A stretch of DNA of 9,707 bases from an uncultured bacterium (GCA_937928585.1 CALEZK010000284.1:1-9707), one strand, 5' to 3'. Positions 1 to 7,920 are shown, numbered from the stretch's first letter. Numbers and translations are program-made. The notes: a model not told the origin generated them from the letters alone.

Positions 1-828
1 AGGTTCCGTCACGCCCAACCGAAAATTAGCCGTGAACGTGGACGATTGATGCTCGACGGATAGCTGTGGCTTCAAAGCTTTGACCGTCTGGGTAAGGTGC
101 GCGGCAAACTCGACCAGCCACGATTCGCGCTTGCGCTGGAATGAAACCCACTTGGGGTCCTCCCAATTTATGGTACGGGGAAGATCTCCGCCGACTTCGT
201 CTGCGAATCGCTTTTTGCAGTGCGCGCAGTAGCAGACGCGCGGCCAGAACGTCATATCGAAGCGGATGCCGTCGAACTCGTATTGATTGCACACCTCCGT
301 CGCAAGCGCGGCGATGTAGTCCTTGTACGGCGAGTTAGGACATACGATCCCGTATCGGCTGCCGTCCGCGGCGCCGGCGCCATCCGCGCGGCGGATTTTC
401 CAGTCGTCATGGTTACGGTACGCCCAGGTATCGTGAATGAGGCTCATGTAGAGCACAACGGCAATGCCGTTCTTGCGCAACCCATTCACCGTGCGTTCGA
501 GGTGATCCTTCCCGTCGTAAGCCGCGTGCGTTTTTCCAATCTTCGTCGGGAAGTAACAAAGACCGACATGCGAATGCGCGTAGAGCACGGCGGAATTCAC
601 TTCGGCCATACGCAAGCGCTCAACGTAAGCCGCGGGATCGAACTTCGCGAGGAACTCGGGATTCCAATCCGCAATGTGCATATCGATTACATTACGCCGA
701 AAGGCCTTGGTGTACCACGGCGTGGGCGCAACTTCTGGTGCCTGCGCCGCAACCTCGGGAAGCATCGCGATTCCGCCTGCGATCGCCGCCGATGCCAAAA
801 ACTCGCGACGCGAAATGTCTACCTTCAC
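1..828 (-). CDS. Tat-exported glycosyl-hydrolase-like protein (GHL6-like), C-terminus outside window
   Basis: The open frame runs from a GTG at 828-826 to the window edge: 276 residues, no stop, so the gene is partial. The N-terminus is a Tat signal: S6-R7-R8-E9-F10-L11, a small-residue hydrophobic stretch, then AAQA near residue 30, so export in folded form is expected. The mature part looks like a TIM-barrel glycosidase of the hypothetical glycosyl hydrolase 6 type (PF14871). It has VLYAHSHVGLCYFPT (81-95), a strand-like VVLYMSL (124-130), and FDGIRFDMTFW (185-195), where an Asp on a barrel strand is a plausible catalytic or sugar-binding residue. This is followed by C199-Y-C201-A-H-C204, a Cys cluster I associate with this family. 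The GTG is preferred because GGGGGGAAG (843-835 on the minus strand) lies 6 bases upstream. An in-frame ATG at 882 adds 18 residues but has no ribosome-binding site and would bury the Tat motif. The gene lies 73 bases after tadA in the same direction. Substrate unknown. Confidence 0.72.
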   Translation of the reverse strand, partial: MKVDISRREFLASAAIAGGIAMLPEVAAQAPEVAPTPWYTKAFRRNVIDMHIADWNPEFLAKFDPAAYVERLRMAEVNSAVLYAHSHVGLCYFPTKIGKTHAAYDGKDHLERTVNGLRKNGIAVVLYMSLIHDTWAYRNHDDWKIRRADGAGAADGSRYGIVCPNSPYKDYIAALATEVCNQYEFDGIRFDMTFWPRVCYCAHCKKRFADEVGGDLPRTINWEDPKWVSFQRKRESWLVEFAAHLTQTVKALKPQLSVEHQSSTFTANFRLGVTEP

Positions 829-901
829 GGCTGTCTTCCCCCCGACTACGTGCGCACCGTCGCGCAATACTTCCCTGGACATGATTCAGTCAACATACGG
901 C

Positions 902-1399
902 CTAATTGTCGCGCTTGAAGACATCTTCCGCATTCAGCGCGGCCTTACCGCGAATTTTTCGAAAGAAATTGGTGAGTAAGGACCCGCACTCGTCTGCGCA
1001 TAGACCCGGCGTGACGACCGGTTGATGATTGAAGCGTTTGTCTTCCAGCAGGTTCATCAAGGTGCCGCAGGTCCCCGCTTTTGGGTCGTATGCGCCAAAA
1101 TAAACCTCCGCCACACGCGCGAGGATGATCGCCCCGGAACACATCGGACAAGGCTCTAGCGTCACGAAGAGCTTGGTGTTCTCAAGGCGCCAGCTGCCAA
1201 GCTTGTTCGCCGCCTGGGTGATCGCCAGCACTTCCGCGTGCGCTGTCGGATCTTGCAGGCGCTCCCGCTGATTGTGCGCCTTCCCTATGATTTCACCGTT
1301 GTGGATGATCACGCATCCCACGGGAACCTCACCTTCTTCCTCGGCGCGCATCGCCTCGCGAATTGCGTACTGCATGTATCGGGCGTTGTCGTCTAGCAT
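902..1399 (-). CDS. tadA: tRNA-specific adenosine deaminase TadA
   Basis: This enzyme deaminates adenosine 34 (wobble base) to inosine in tRNA-Arg(ACG), in the cytoplasm. The 165 residues match the usual family length. The zinc-dependent cytidine/deoxycytidylate deaminase signature is complete: H54-A-E56 (zinc ligand and general acid/base) and P-C84-P-M-C87 (zinc ligands). It starts with the typical N-terminal helix (YMQYAIREAMRAEEEGEVPVG) and ends with helix residues FFRKIR. The frame stays open upstream to about 1492, but that extension begins at TTG and has no family resemblance. The ATG at 1399 is the family-like start. No Shine-Dalgarno sequence precedes this ATG; a promoter whose predicted start site coincides with the ATG suggests a leaderless message (separate entry). 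The glycosidase-like gene follows in the same direction and may be co-transcribed. Function very secure; exact start fairly secure. Confidence 0.96.
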   Translation of the reverse strand: MLDDNARYMQYAIREAMRAEEEGEVPVGCVIIHNGEIIGKAHNQRERLQDPTAHAEVLAITQAANKLGSWRLENTKLFVTLEPCPMCSGAIILARVAEVYFGAYDPKAGTCGTLMNLLEDKRFNHQPVVTPGLCADECGSLLTNFFRKIRGKAALNAEDVFKRDN

Positions 1400-1435
1400 G
1401 CGTGGGATTGTGCGAGCGAGACGGAGACATGTCAA
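1400..1435 (-). promoter_or_regulatory. Predicted sigma-70-type promoter of tadA, giving a leaderless transcript
   Basis: On the minus strand a perfect -35 box TTGACA (1435-1430) is followed by a 17-base spacer and CACAAT (1412-1407, 4 of 6 to TATAAT). Seven bases (CCCACGC) then separate the -10 box from the tadA ATG at 1399. Transcription would therefore begin at or next to the A of the start codon. This fits the absence of any purine-rich ribosome-binding sequence upstream of the ATG. The boxes are read directly; use of the promoter is inference. Confidence 0.55.
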
Positions 1436-1520
1436 ATTCCGAAAGGTCTCCCGGATGGGCGCGTGTCCCCGCAGGCCGTTCCGAACGCGCAATCGTCCTA
1501 AACATTCTGGCGATTCGCGG

Positions 1521-1544
1521 CGATGCGTGCATCTGCACGGATCG
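1521..1544. repeat. Imperfect 24-base inverted repeat between the 425-residue gene and tadA
   Basis: The arms are CGAT-G-CGTGC and GCACG-G-ATCG around the loop ATCT, giving nine base pairs interrupted by one G/G mismatch. It lies about 45 bases after the stop of the 425-residue gene and about 86 bases before the tadA -35 box. No U-run follows on either strand, so it is not a standard intrinsic terminator. It could be a weak terminator, an RNA processing site or an operator. The rest of the 1400-1588 gap shows nothing else I can name. Confidence 0.35.
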
Positions 1545-1588
1545 GCGTTATCCAGTAACCTTCGCGCTACTGCTTCGCCTCGGTAATC

Positions 1589-2866
1589 TCATCGCCCAAC
1601 GCTGAACACTTCGTCCCCGACTCCGCGCTTCGATCCCCTCAGGCCGCCTTCATCCGTCATATTCTCGCCGATACTGTAAACGGCGAACCCTTTGGCTTCG
1701 CGAATATAGCGAAGGGGCGCGCCGTCGAAGGGGTCTTGCGGAACACTTTCTAGAAAACGCGGCACGAGCGCATCCAGCGAATCAGGCAGTTTTCCACTGG
1801 CAATACGATACCGTTCTACGGCAATTGCCGCCGCCGCAACGCGTATGCGCGCGGTGGTGTGGTCGTGCGTAACGCTGGAACGCAGAATATTCGGGACTAA
1901 CATTGAGACGAGTGGATTCAGTGTTTTCCCAAGCCTCACTTCAATCTCATTGAATCGCGTCCGGCGTTCCATTTCAGGCAATCTGCTTGCATCCACCGCT
2001 TCCGTCATCGAACGCTGCATTCCTGCTTGAAAGTAGGAGCTGGCAATTCGACCAAACGCGGACATGAACGGCGCCTGTCCGCTTTGTGCACCCGAAAAAT
2101 TGGTGGAGAAGCAACGCTCTCCGACAAGAGCCCTGTACAATAATTCCGGATCCTCGGCGCGCAATACCGCGTCCTGTAAGGCTGTCAGTTCTTCAGACTC
2201 GATTGGAGCGCGATTGACCACGTACTCCGCCGACTCGAGCGCGAGTCCCTGAATGGCGACACGAACAAGTTGCGATATCAGGATTGGTTCGTTTTGCAAC
2301 GTGTCGGCAAGTTTGAGATTACGCATTATCGCTTCGCACGCGCCGCGAGCATCCTCCTGATCCGCTTTGAAAACCGCTTCTGCGGCGTAAAGCCGGGCAA
2401 GGCCTCGAATTCCTTCCAAATGCGGCAATCCGGACTGTAAGACCGTCGGGAGGAAAACTGGATAACGCGAACCCGGCATATCGACAGCGCGCGCAAGGAG
2501 TTCAAGGGCCTCTTTGTTATCCGCCAAGTGCCCCGCAAGCGCCACTCGGACTTCCGCGCTGAACGGCGCTCCATTCAAATCGGGCTGCAATTTCGTCGCA
2601 TAGGGTACTAATGCGTCCGATTCTCCAGGCTGAAATGATTCTATCGCCTGCAGCACGAGCAACGCGGCGTTTTGCTCTTCAGGCACCTGCCGATACCACG
2701 CATCCAGTTCTTCCATCGTCGTGGGCTCATTGTTCGCACGAATGGCACTCACGGTGCTCCGCAACGAGAACATGCTCCAAGCCAGGGATCCGGCAACCAC
2801 TGCCAGGAGGATCCCGATCAACCATAGTATCGGGTGCAATCGACGTTTCGTTTTTTCGTGTGACAT
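1589..2866 (-). CDS. Membrane-anchored protein of unknown function with GspG-like C-terminal segment
   Basis: 425 residues. The N-terminus is short and basic (HEKTKRR), followed by one hydrophobic segment at about 12-33 (LWLIGILLAVVAGSLAW). This gives a single-pass protein with its bulk outside the cytoplasm, probably uncleaved. Residues 50-340 are helix-rich and repetitive (many Leu/Ala/Glu stretches such as ELLARAVDM, LARLYAAEAVF), recalling a helical-repeat fold, but no named domain is evident. Residues 344-405 (ERYRIASGKLPDSLDALVPRF, then PQDPFDGAPLRY and YSIGENMTDEGG) follow the pattern of the C-terminal part of GspG-type pseudopilins. Large anchored hypotheticals with this tail are frequent in Planctomycetota and related phyla. 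The ATG at 2866 has GGGAAG (2876-2871) 4 bases upstream, within a longer purine-rich stretch. The gene is divergent from the DUF1080 gene. Function unknown; the reading frame itself is secure. Confidence 0.85.
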   Translation of the reverse strand: MSHEKTKRRLHPILWLIGILLAVVAGSLAWSMFSLRSTVSAIRANNEPTTMEELDAWYRQVPEEQNAALLVLQAIESFQPGESDALVPYATKLQPDLNGAPFSAEVRVALAGHLADNKEALELLARAVDMPGSRYPVFLPTVLQSGLPHLEGIRGLARLYAAEAVFKADQEDARGACEAIMRNLKLADTLQNEPILISQLVRVAIQGLALESAEYVVNRAPIESEELTALQDAVLRAEDPELLYRALVGERCFSTNFSGAQSGQAPFMSAFGRIASSYFQAGMQRSMTEAVDASRLPEMERRTRFNEIEVRLGKTLNPLVSMLVPNILRSSVTHDHTTARIRVAAAAIAVERYRIASGKLPDSLDALVPRFLESVPQDPFDGAPLRYIREAKGFAVYSIGENMTDEGGLRGSKRGVGDEVFSVGR

Positions 2867-2958
2867 CAGTCTTCCCGCCTTGCAATCAGCCTACTGGGCC
2901 TAAATGTCCAACTCACGAGAAAACGATCAATGGAGATCAGATTTTTTAGGCATGGGCG

Positions 2959-2984
2959 CGAGCAATCCGCACGCAAATTGCTCG
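2959..2984. promoter_or_regulatory. Perfect 8-base dyad in the divergent gap, possible operator
   Basis: CGAGCAAT (2959-2966) and ATTGCTCG (2977-2984) are exact inverted copies separated by 10 bases. The site sits near the middle of the 225-base gap between the minus-strand 425-residue gene and the plus-strand DUF1080 gene, where a regulator serving both could bind. A run of six T (2942-2947) lies to its left. I see no convincing -35/-10 pair for either gene in this gap, so the operator role is inference; a transcript hairpin is the alternative. Confidence 0.35.
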
Positions 2985-3077
2985 AAGCCGGTGCGCAGAA
3001 CGTCCAAACCCGACAGAATGTCGCGCGACTCTTGGAATCTTGCTAGTCTTGGCTTTGGACGGCGGTCAAACCGTACC

Positions 3078-3083
3078 GGGGAG
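3078..3083 (+). promoter_or_regulatory. Ribosome-binding site fixing the GTG start of the DUF1080 gene
   Basis: GGGGAG lies 8 bases before the GTG at 3092-3094. No in-frame ATG follows before residue 47, which lies beyond the signal sequence, so this site decides the GTG start. Confidence 0.65.
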
Positions 3084-3091
3084 TTCCCATA

Positions 3092-4377
<1,286 letters not shown>

Positions 4378-4439
4378 ATGGTTAAGGCAGCAAGGAATCT
4401 CTTTCATCACTAGACACCGAAAACCACATTGCATCCAAA

Positions 4440-4544
4440 GTTATGTAATTTTCAATCGCCTGCAGCAACCTGCCTTTAGAAGGCAACATTGCGTTGCAGG
4501 CTCACCGCGATGAAGTTCGATTCCGAAACGTTGATGTTCAGTAG
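4440..4544 (+). pseudogene. Relic of a second DUF1080 gene (C-terminal about 25 codons)
   Basis: Codons 4467-4541 read NLPLEGNIALQAHRDEV then RFRNVDVQ, ending in TAG at 4542-4544. They match residues 218-242 of the intact neighbour (NLPLEGNLALQDHGGEV then WYRNILVR), with 16 of 25 residues identical by hand alignment. Similarity continues leftwards at the base level to about 4440, but the codon matching K211 of the intact gene (AAA) is TAA here (4446-4448). Nothing recognisable of the upstream 200 residues remains. No start codon or ribosome-binding site could yield a useful product. Like the intact gene it points into the 3' end of the adjacent pseudopilin gene, overlapping it by 7 bases. The rest of the gap between the two pseudopilin genes (4364-4439) shows no further feature beyond the ribosome-binding site of paralogue 1. 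Confidence 0.75.
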
Positions 4545-5105
4545 GGGCTCATCCCACCTATGATTCTATCGCCAAATATCCGGAACATTGGACGCAATTC
4601 CACGTGTCCATCGCAATACAACTCGTTACTTCCAGCAGGATAGTGATTAAGCGATTTCTCTCTCGCCAGCAAGTCGCGCTTGCATCCCTTGATTGGAACG
4701 TGTGGGTAAATCACGTAAGAAGACCAAGATGCGATGTCCTCAGCATTGCCGATTTCAACGAACTCGGGATCCGATGGGCACACAAATACGCTCAAATCAC
4801 TAATGTGTTCGGGATATAAGTCATTGAATGACGCCGGGCCCATGTCCTTGTTCACCACGGAGAAACGCAAGGATGCAAGGCCGATCTCATGAAGGTTCTT
4901 ACTGCAACTAATTCGAAGTGCCTCCCTTCGAGCGCGCGCCATAGCCGGCAGAACATGAGAAGTCAGAATGCTGCTAACAATGACACCGACTACGAGCAAG
5001 CCAGAAATCACAATAAGCACCCGGGCGCCGCTTTTGGGCTTATTCCGAATTGGCGGAGGCCCCGCCGTGGGCACTGCTGGCTGACTCGACATGATTGCCC
5101 TTTCG
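4443..5105. repeat. Tandem duplication, copy B (DUF1080 relic plus pseudopilin-like gene 2)
   Basis: This is the second copy of the module described at 3719-4377. Base identity is roughly 70% over the DUF1080 tail (about 54 of 75 positions counted by hand), and the two pseudopilin proteins are clearly related but strongly diverged, so the duplication is old. The DUF1080 part is decayed here while the pseudopilin part stays open over its full length. Confidence 0.7.
4538..5092 (-). CDS. Pseudopilin-like single-pass membrane protein, paralogue 2
   Basis: 184 residues from the ATG at 5092; the frame is open to 5161, but CGAAAGGG (5105-5098) sits 5 bases before this ATG, exactly as in paralogue 1. 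The order is the same: proline-rich N-terminus (AVPTAGPPPI), transmembrane helix at about 23-48, then LPAMARARREALRISC and LHEIGLASLRFS. LYPEHISDLSVFVCPSDPE and AEDIASWSSYVIYP follow, with H150 and then YCDGHVEL at the end. C63, C105 and the AEDI block (117-120) occupy the same residue numbers as in paralogue 1. Extra cysteines (C137, C160) are unique to this copy. No prepilin peptidase cleavage site is visible. The gene lies 69 bases after the permease stop in the same direction, so it may be co-transcribed with it. Role unknown. Confidence 0.87.
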   Translation of the reverse strand: MSSQPAVPTAGPPPIRNKPKSGARVLIVISGLLVVGVIVSSILTSHVLPAMARARREALRISCSKNLHEIGLASLRFSVVNKDMGPASFNDLYPEHISDLSVFVCPSDPEFVEIGNAEDIASWSSYVIYPHVPIKGCKRDLLAREKSLNHYPAGSNELYCDGHVELRPMFRIFGDRIIGGMSPY

Positions 5106-5161
5106 CGCACGTCGCGCTCACTGTCTAGCTTACAGCACAGTAGCACAGAGGATGTTTGCAC

Positions 5162-6880
5162 TCAATAAGAATCTAGGTGTGGGCGTGCGCTTCCGAAGCG
5201 AAACCTGCGCTCCCCCAACAAGTCGGACCCAAGCAACCCCGCCAAAATCGCACCCTGCCAGCAGATGAATAGGATCCACTGCACAACAAGTCCGAAGTCT
5301 CCTGCATTGCTCCCAACCCCTGAATAAACAGTGATGGGGCTCATAGCAGTGATGAACTGACGCACGGGTAGTTGAAAATGAAACCAGGACGTGATCACAT
5401 TGGGCAGGAAAAAATAGACAAGCGTTAAAGCATAACCAAGCGCCACCGCCGCGACATCGCTCAGGGGAAGCCTCGCAACTCGCCGGGAAATCGCGAGCAG
5501 CACCAGCAGTGTCGCCAATACCGCAGTGAACCCAAGAAGGACCATCAAAAAACCATTCGGGTGTAGATAGGTGACGACGAGAATGGGCGAAGTCGCGATC
5601 ATGCAACATGCCAATACAATCGCAGGAAGGGCAATGGCGCCGCTTGCCCTCCCCCACACCAACTCGCGACGTGTGATCAGGGTGAGCCGCAGCGAGTCTT
5701 CCATATCGGTGTTTCGTTCGCTGGTCCACGTCGGCGTGCTGATACCGGGAATCAGAAAACCCGCCAGTGCAATCTGCGCCATGAAGTACCACGACAGCGC
5801 GTCACCAATGCCTTCAACTTGGTTCTTCCCAGCGTTCGAATAGGCGAGCATATACGCAATAGTGGCTATGAATCCGACTATGACAAAAATGACAGCGAAA
5901 GAAATACTCGCACGGTCGACCTGTGCCCTCCGTAGCGCATCGTTAAATTCACGGACGAAGACCGGGTTGCGCCCGTCTGGATACTCCTGCCGCCGCGTAT
6001 TCTGCCATTTATCCCGGGATTCGCTGTAAGCATTAACGGAAATACCTTCACTTTTCTCAATGCGTTCGATATCGCTGTATGTGCCCGCAAAACGAATGGC
6101 TTTTGTGTCCGGTCTCACACCCAATGCTGCCCGTTCGAAGTCGTATCCTTCCAAAACGCGCAAAGAACACCACGCGAAAATCACAAAGACGCCGAACTGG
6201 CTTGCAATAATACTTAGCGAATCCGCAACGGTTGAACTCCCGATAGCACTGTAGTTGCCGACAATCACTTCGATAACAAATAGTCCTATGATCAAGGCAA
6301 ACATCTGGACTATGATCGTAATGGCATAAGCTGCCATAACGGCATTGGATGCCTTACGACTGAAGACAGAGGCAAAGACTCCGATCGATGCCGTAGCGGC
6401 CACGGTAGCGAGGATTTCGCACAAAAGAACTGGCACGACGTACCACGTTGAAATAGATACCAAATTGGGCAGAAGGAACATGGGCAATACCGCCACAACG
6501 GCGATCACGAAAAGTCCGATCACATTTGCGATGGTGCCAAGCAGAATTGAGAGCGGTGTCAGTAAGGTGAGCGCCATCAATTCGTAGGTGTCATTGTCGC
6601 GCTCTGATCGAATTGCCAACGCGGCAAATCCAGGAATGACCAACAGGCACACACCTTGAAACATCCAGTACATGGCTTCCGTAAAGTAGGTGACGAAATC
6701 CACAGCGCCTTCAAGGGAAATTCGGTCCGAAGGCCAAGAAGCCGCAAAATGCCATGTTAGATATGCCGCAAATGCAGCAATCGCGACAAAAACCCGCACG
6801 CGCCGCAAGTATCGCAACAAGTCGCGACGAATCAGTGCGGACATCGGCAGCAACGCCGTCCGTATCCCACCGCGCGGCAT
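5162..6880 (-). CDS. ABC-2-type transporter permease, two fused half-modules
   Basis: 572 residues with about 12 hydrophobic segments. Two related halves can be recognised. Each starts with an amphipathic Arg-rich segment, ALIRRDLLRYLRRVRV (15-30) and NPVFVREFNDALRRAQV (305-321), followed by a membrane helix. Each half then has the ABC-2 hallmark after the second helix: SERDNDTYELMALTLLTPLS (92-111) and SERNTDMEDSLRLTLITRRE (387-406). A charged cytoplasmic stretch (245-305) links the halves. Single-half permeases normally dimerise; here one chain could supply both halves. An ABC ATPase would be required, but none is adjacent on either side. Substrate unknown. The ATG at 6880 lies 18 bases after the hydrolase stop, suggesting co-transcription. 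Neither it nor the in-frame ATG at 6844 has a strong ribosome-binding site, so the first 12 residues are uncertain. Confidence 0.85.
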   Translation of the reverse strand: MPRGGIRTALLPMSALIRRDLLRYLRRVRVFVAIAAFAAYLTWHFAASWPSDRISLEGAVDFVTYFTEAMYWMFQGVCLLVIPGFAALAIRSERDNDTYELMALTLLTPLSILLGTIANVIGLFVIAVVAVLPMFLLPNLVSISTWYVVPVLLCEILATVAATASIGVFASVFSRKASNAVMAAYAITIIVQMFALIIGLFVIEVIVGNYSAIGSSTVADSLSIIASQFGVFVIFAWCSLRVLEGYDFERAALGVRPDTKAIRFAGTYSDIERIEKSEGISVNAYSESRDKWQNTRRQEYPDGRNPVFVREFNDALRRAQVDRASISFAVIFVIVGFIATIAYMLAYSNAGKNQVEGIGDALSWYFMAQIALAGFLIPGISTPTWTSERNTDMEDSLRLTLITRRELVWGRASGAIALPAIVLACCMIATSPILVVTYLHPNGFLMVLLGFTAVLATLLVLLAISRRVARLPLSDVAAVALGYALTLVYFFLPNVITSWFHFQLPVRQFITAMSPITVYSGVGSNAGDFGLVVQWILFICWQGAILAGLLGSDLLGERRFRFGSARPHLDSY

Positions 6881-6898
6881 CTGCCTACAGCCGCATTG

Positions 6899-7810
6899 TT
6901 ATTTTGCGTCCCGGCCAAGCCACGACTTCAGTGTCTTTGACACCAGTTCCGGAGCGTCGTGGTGCACCCAATGGTTAGCTTGAGGCACTGTCACCAAAGT
7001 CAGGTCGCCGTCCAGCCAGTCCCAGGTCCCGTTCAGCGCGTCCGATCCCAGTGCGGTGTCCTTCAACCCGTGAAACATAAGCACGGGCACGCCAATCCGA
7101 ATCAGGGGACCGGTGTCTTCCTTATACGGCTCGCGCGGGTAATTGACCTTGTAGTATGCGAGCATCGCCGCGAAATCGGACTGTTTGAACGCCTCGACGT
7201 AACGCGCCATCACGGCTTCATCGCCTTTGCCTACGAACGCCGCGAGACCCTCCGCGCTGAGAGTGGCCTCGGCGCCTTCTTGCTGAAACCCGCGCGCGTA
7301 GGCACTGTTTTTTTGCTGCTCGGGATTGTTCGCCATTTCGCGCATGAACCCGCGCGGGTGCGGGAGGTTGCAGATCACCAGACGCTCGACCATCTGCGGC
7401 ATGTGCATCGCAAACTGCCAGGCAATCGCCCCGCCCCAGTCGTGACCAACAACAGTAGCCTTATCCGCGCCGTTTGCCTTGATGACCGCAGCCACGTCGC
7501 CGAGCAGATTCGGCATGGCATAGTTCTCGATGCCCGCCGGTTTGTCGCTCAGGTTGTACCCGCGGAGATCCATCGCCACACAGGTATAGGAATCGGAAAG
7601 TGCGGACATCTGGTGTCGCCACGAATACCAAAAATCGGGAAAACCATGAATCATAACGACAAGCGGACCGCTGCCGACCGTCGCGTAATGAATCTTAACG
7701 CCGTTATTTTCGGCGTAGCCGTGCTTTACCTGCGCAAACAAATCCTCTTCCGCTGCTGCCGTGTGGGTCGCCGCAGCAAAAACTGCAAGAACTGCCAATC
7801 CAAAACGCAT
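6899..7810 (-). CDS. Exported epoxide-hydrolase-like alpha/beta hydrolase
   Basis: 303 residues. A signal peptide (MRFGLAVLAVFAAATHTAAA, cleavage probably before E21) sends it out of the cytoplasm. The alpha/beta-hydrolase core has the oxyanion-hole motif H55-G-F-P-D, DLRGYNLSDKP (81-91), the nucleophile elbow G-H-D124-W-G-G, an acid candidate D251 in HGLKD and the base H280 in NHWVHH. An Asp nucleophile in HDWGG and cap-domain tyrosines in AYYKVNY (218-224) favour epoxide hydrolase over esterase. Haloalkane dehalogenase is less likely but not excluded. Fluoroacetate dehalogenases instead carry Arg after the Asp (HDRGA), which is absent here. The start at 7810 is fixed by AGGGAGG 5 bases upstream; the frame stays open to 7855 but would place residues ahead of the signal peptide. 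Possibly first gene of a minus-strand unit with the permease. Substrate unknown. Confidence 0.88.
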   Translation of the reverse strand: MRFGLAVLAVFAAATHTAAAEEDLFAQVKHGYAENNGVKIHYATVGSGPLVVMIHGFPDFWYSWRHQMSALSDSYTCVAMDLRGYNLSDKPAGIENYAMPNLLGDVAAVIKANGADKATVVGHDWGGAIAWQFAMHMPQMVERLVICNLPHPRGFMREMANNPEQQKNSAYARGFQQEGAEATLSAEGLAAFVGKGDEAVMARYVEAFKQSDFAAMLAYYKVNYPREPYKEDTGPLIRIGVPVLMFHGLKDTALGSDALNGTWDWLDGDLTLVTVPQANHWVHHDAPELVSKTLKSWLGRDAK

Positions 7811-7815
7811 AAGTG

Positions 7816-7822
7816 CCTCCCT
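7816..7822 (-). promoter_or_regulatory. Strong ribosome-binding site fixing the hydrolase start
   Basis: AGGGAGG on the minus strand lies 5 bases before the ATG at 7810. It selects this start over the one at 7855 and leaves the signal peptide at the very N-terminus. Confidence 0.75.
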
Positions 7823-7850
7823 GTCGAGTAATCGCTTTCCAAGAGCCGCA

Positions 7851-7856
7851 ATCATA
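7851..7856 (-). promoter_or_regulatory. Possible -10 box for the hydrolase/permease unit
   Basis: TATGAT on the minus strand matches TATAAT at 5 of 6 positions, about 40 bases before the hydrolase start. No good -35 box is seen at 16-18 bases spacing (only a T-rich stretch), so this is a weak call. Confidence 0.25.
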
Positions 7857-7890
7857 CCGCTTCGCTCCTTCCCGAAAAAGGGGGTATTTC

Positions 7891-7920
7891 TTGACCACCC
7901 CCCGCGCGGACGGATAGAAT
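7891..7920 (+). promoter_or_regulatory. Sigma-70-type promoter of the sigma factor / apt unit
   Basis: TTGACC (7891-7896, 5 of 6) and TAGAAT (7915-7920, 5 of 6) are separated by 18 bases. Transcription would start near 7927, giving a leader of about 110 bases before the sigma-factor ATG. Because the downstream protein is itself a primary-like sigma factor with a canonical -10-reading region, self-activation is possible but not shown. Confidence 0.65.

Noticed and set aside
220..918. Open frame of 232 codons on the plus strand
   Set aside because: It is antisense to the Tat-glycosidase gene, whose minus-strand translation has a signal peptide and family motifs; the plus product has no recognisable features.
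1400..1492. 31-residue N-terminal extension of TadA
   Set aside because: It begins with TTG, has no ribosome-binding site, contains the predicted promoter and does not resemble the TadA N-terminus.
5093..5161. 23-residue N-terminal extension of pseudopilin-like gene 2
   Set aside because: The CGAAAGGG site before the ATG at 5092 matches that of paralogue 1, and the shorter form gives exactly the same length and residue alignment.
5130..5792. 220-codon minus-strand frame rich in Cys, His and Trp
   Set aside because: It lies in another frame of the ABC-2 permease gene; the odd composition is what a shifted membrane-protein gene produces.
6959..7831. 290-codon plus-strand open frame
   Set aside because: It is entirely antisense to the alpha/beta hydrolase, which has a full set of catalytic motifs and a strong ribosome-binding site.
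7866..7885. C-run/A-run/G-run that might be a terminator hairpin
   Set aside because: The stem is only three to four pairs and no U-run follows; it lies at the promoter region of two divergent genes, where a terminator is not expected.
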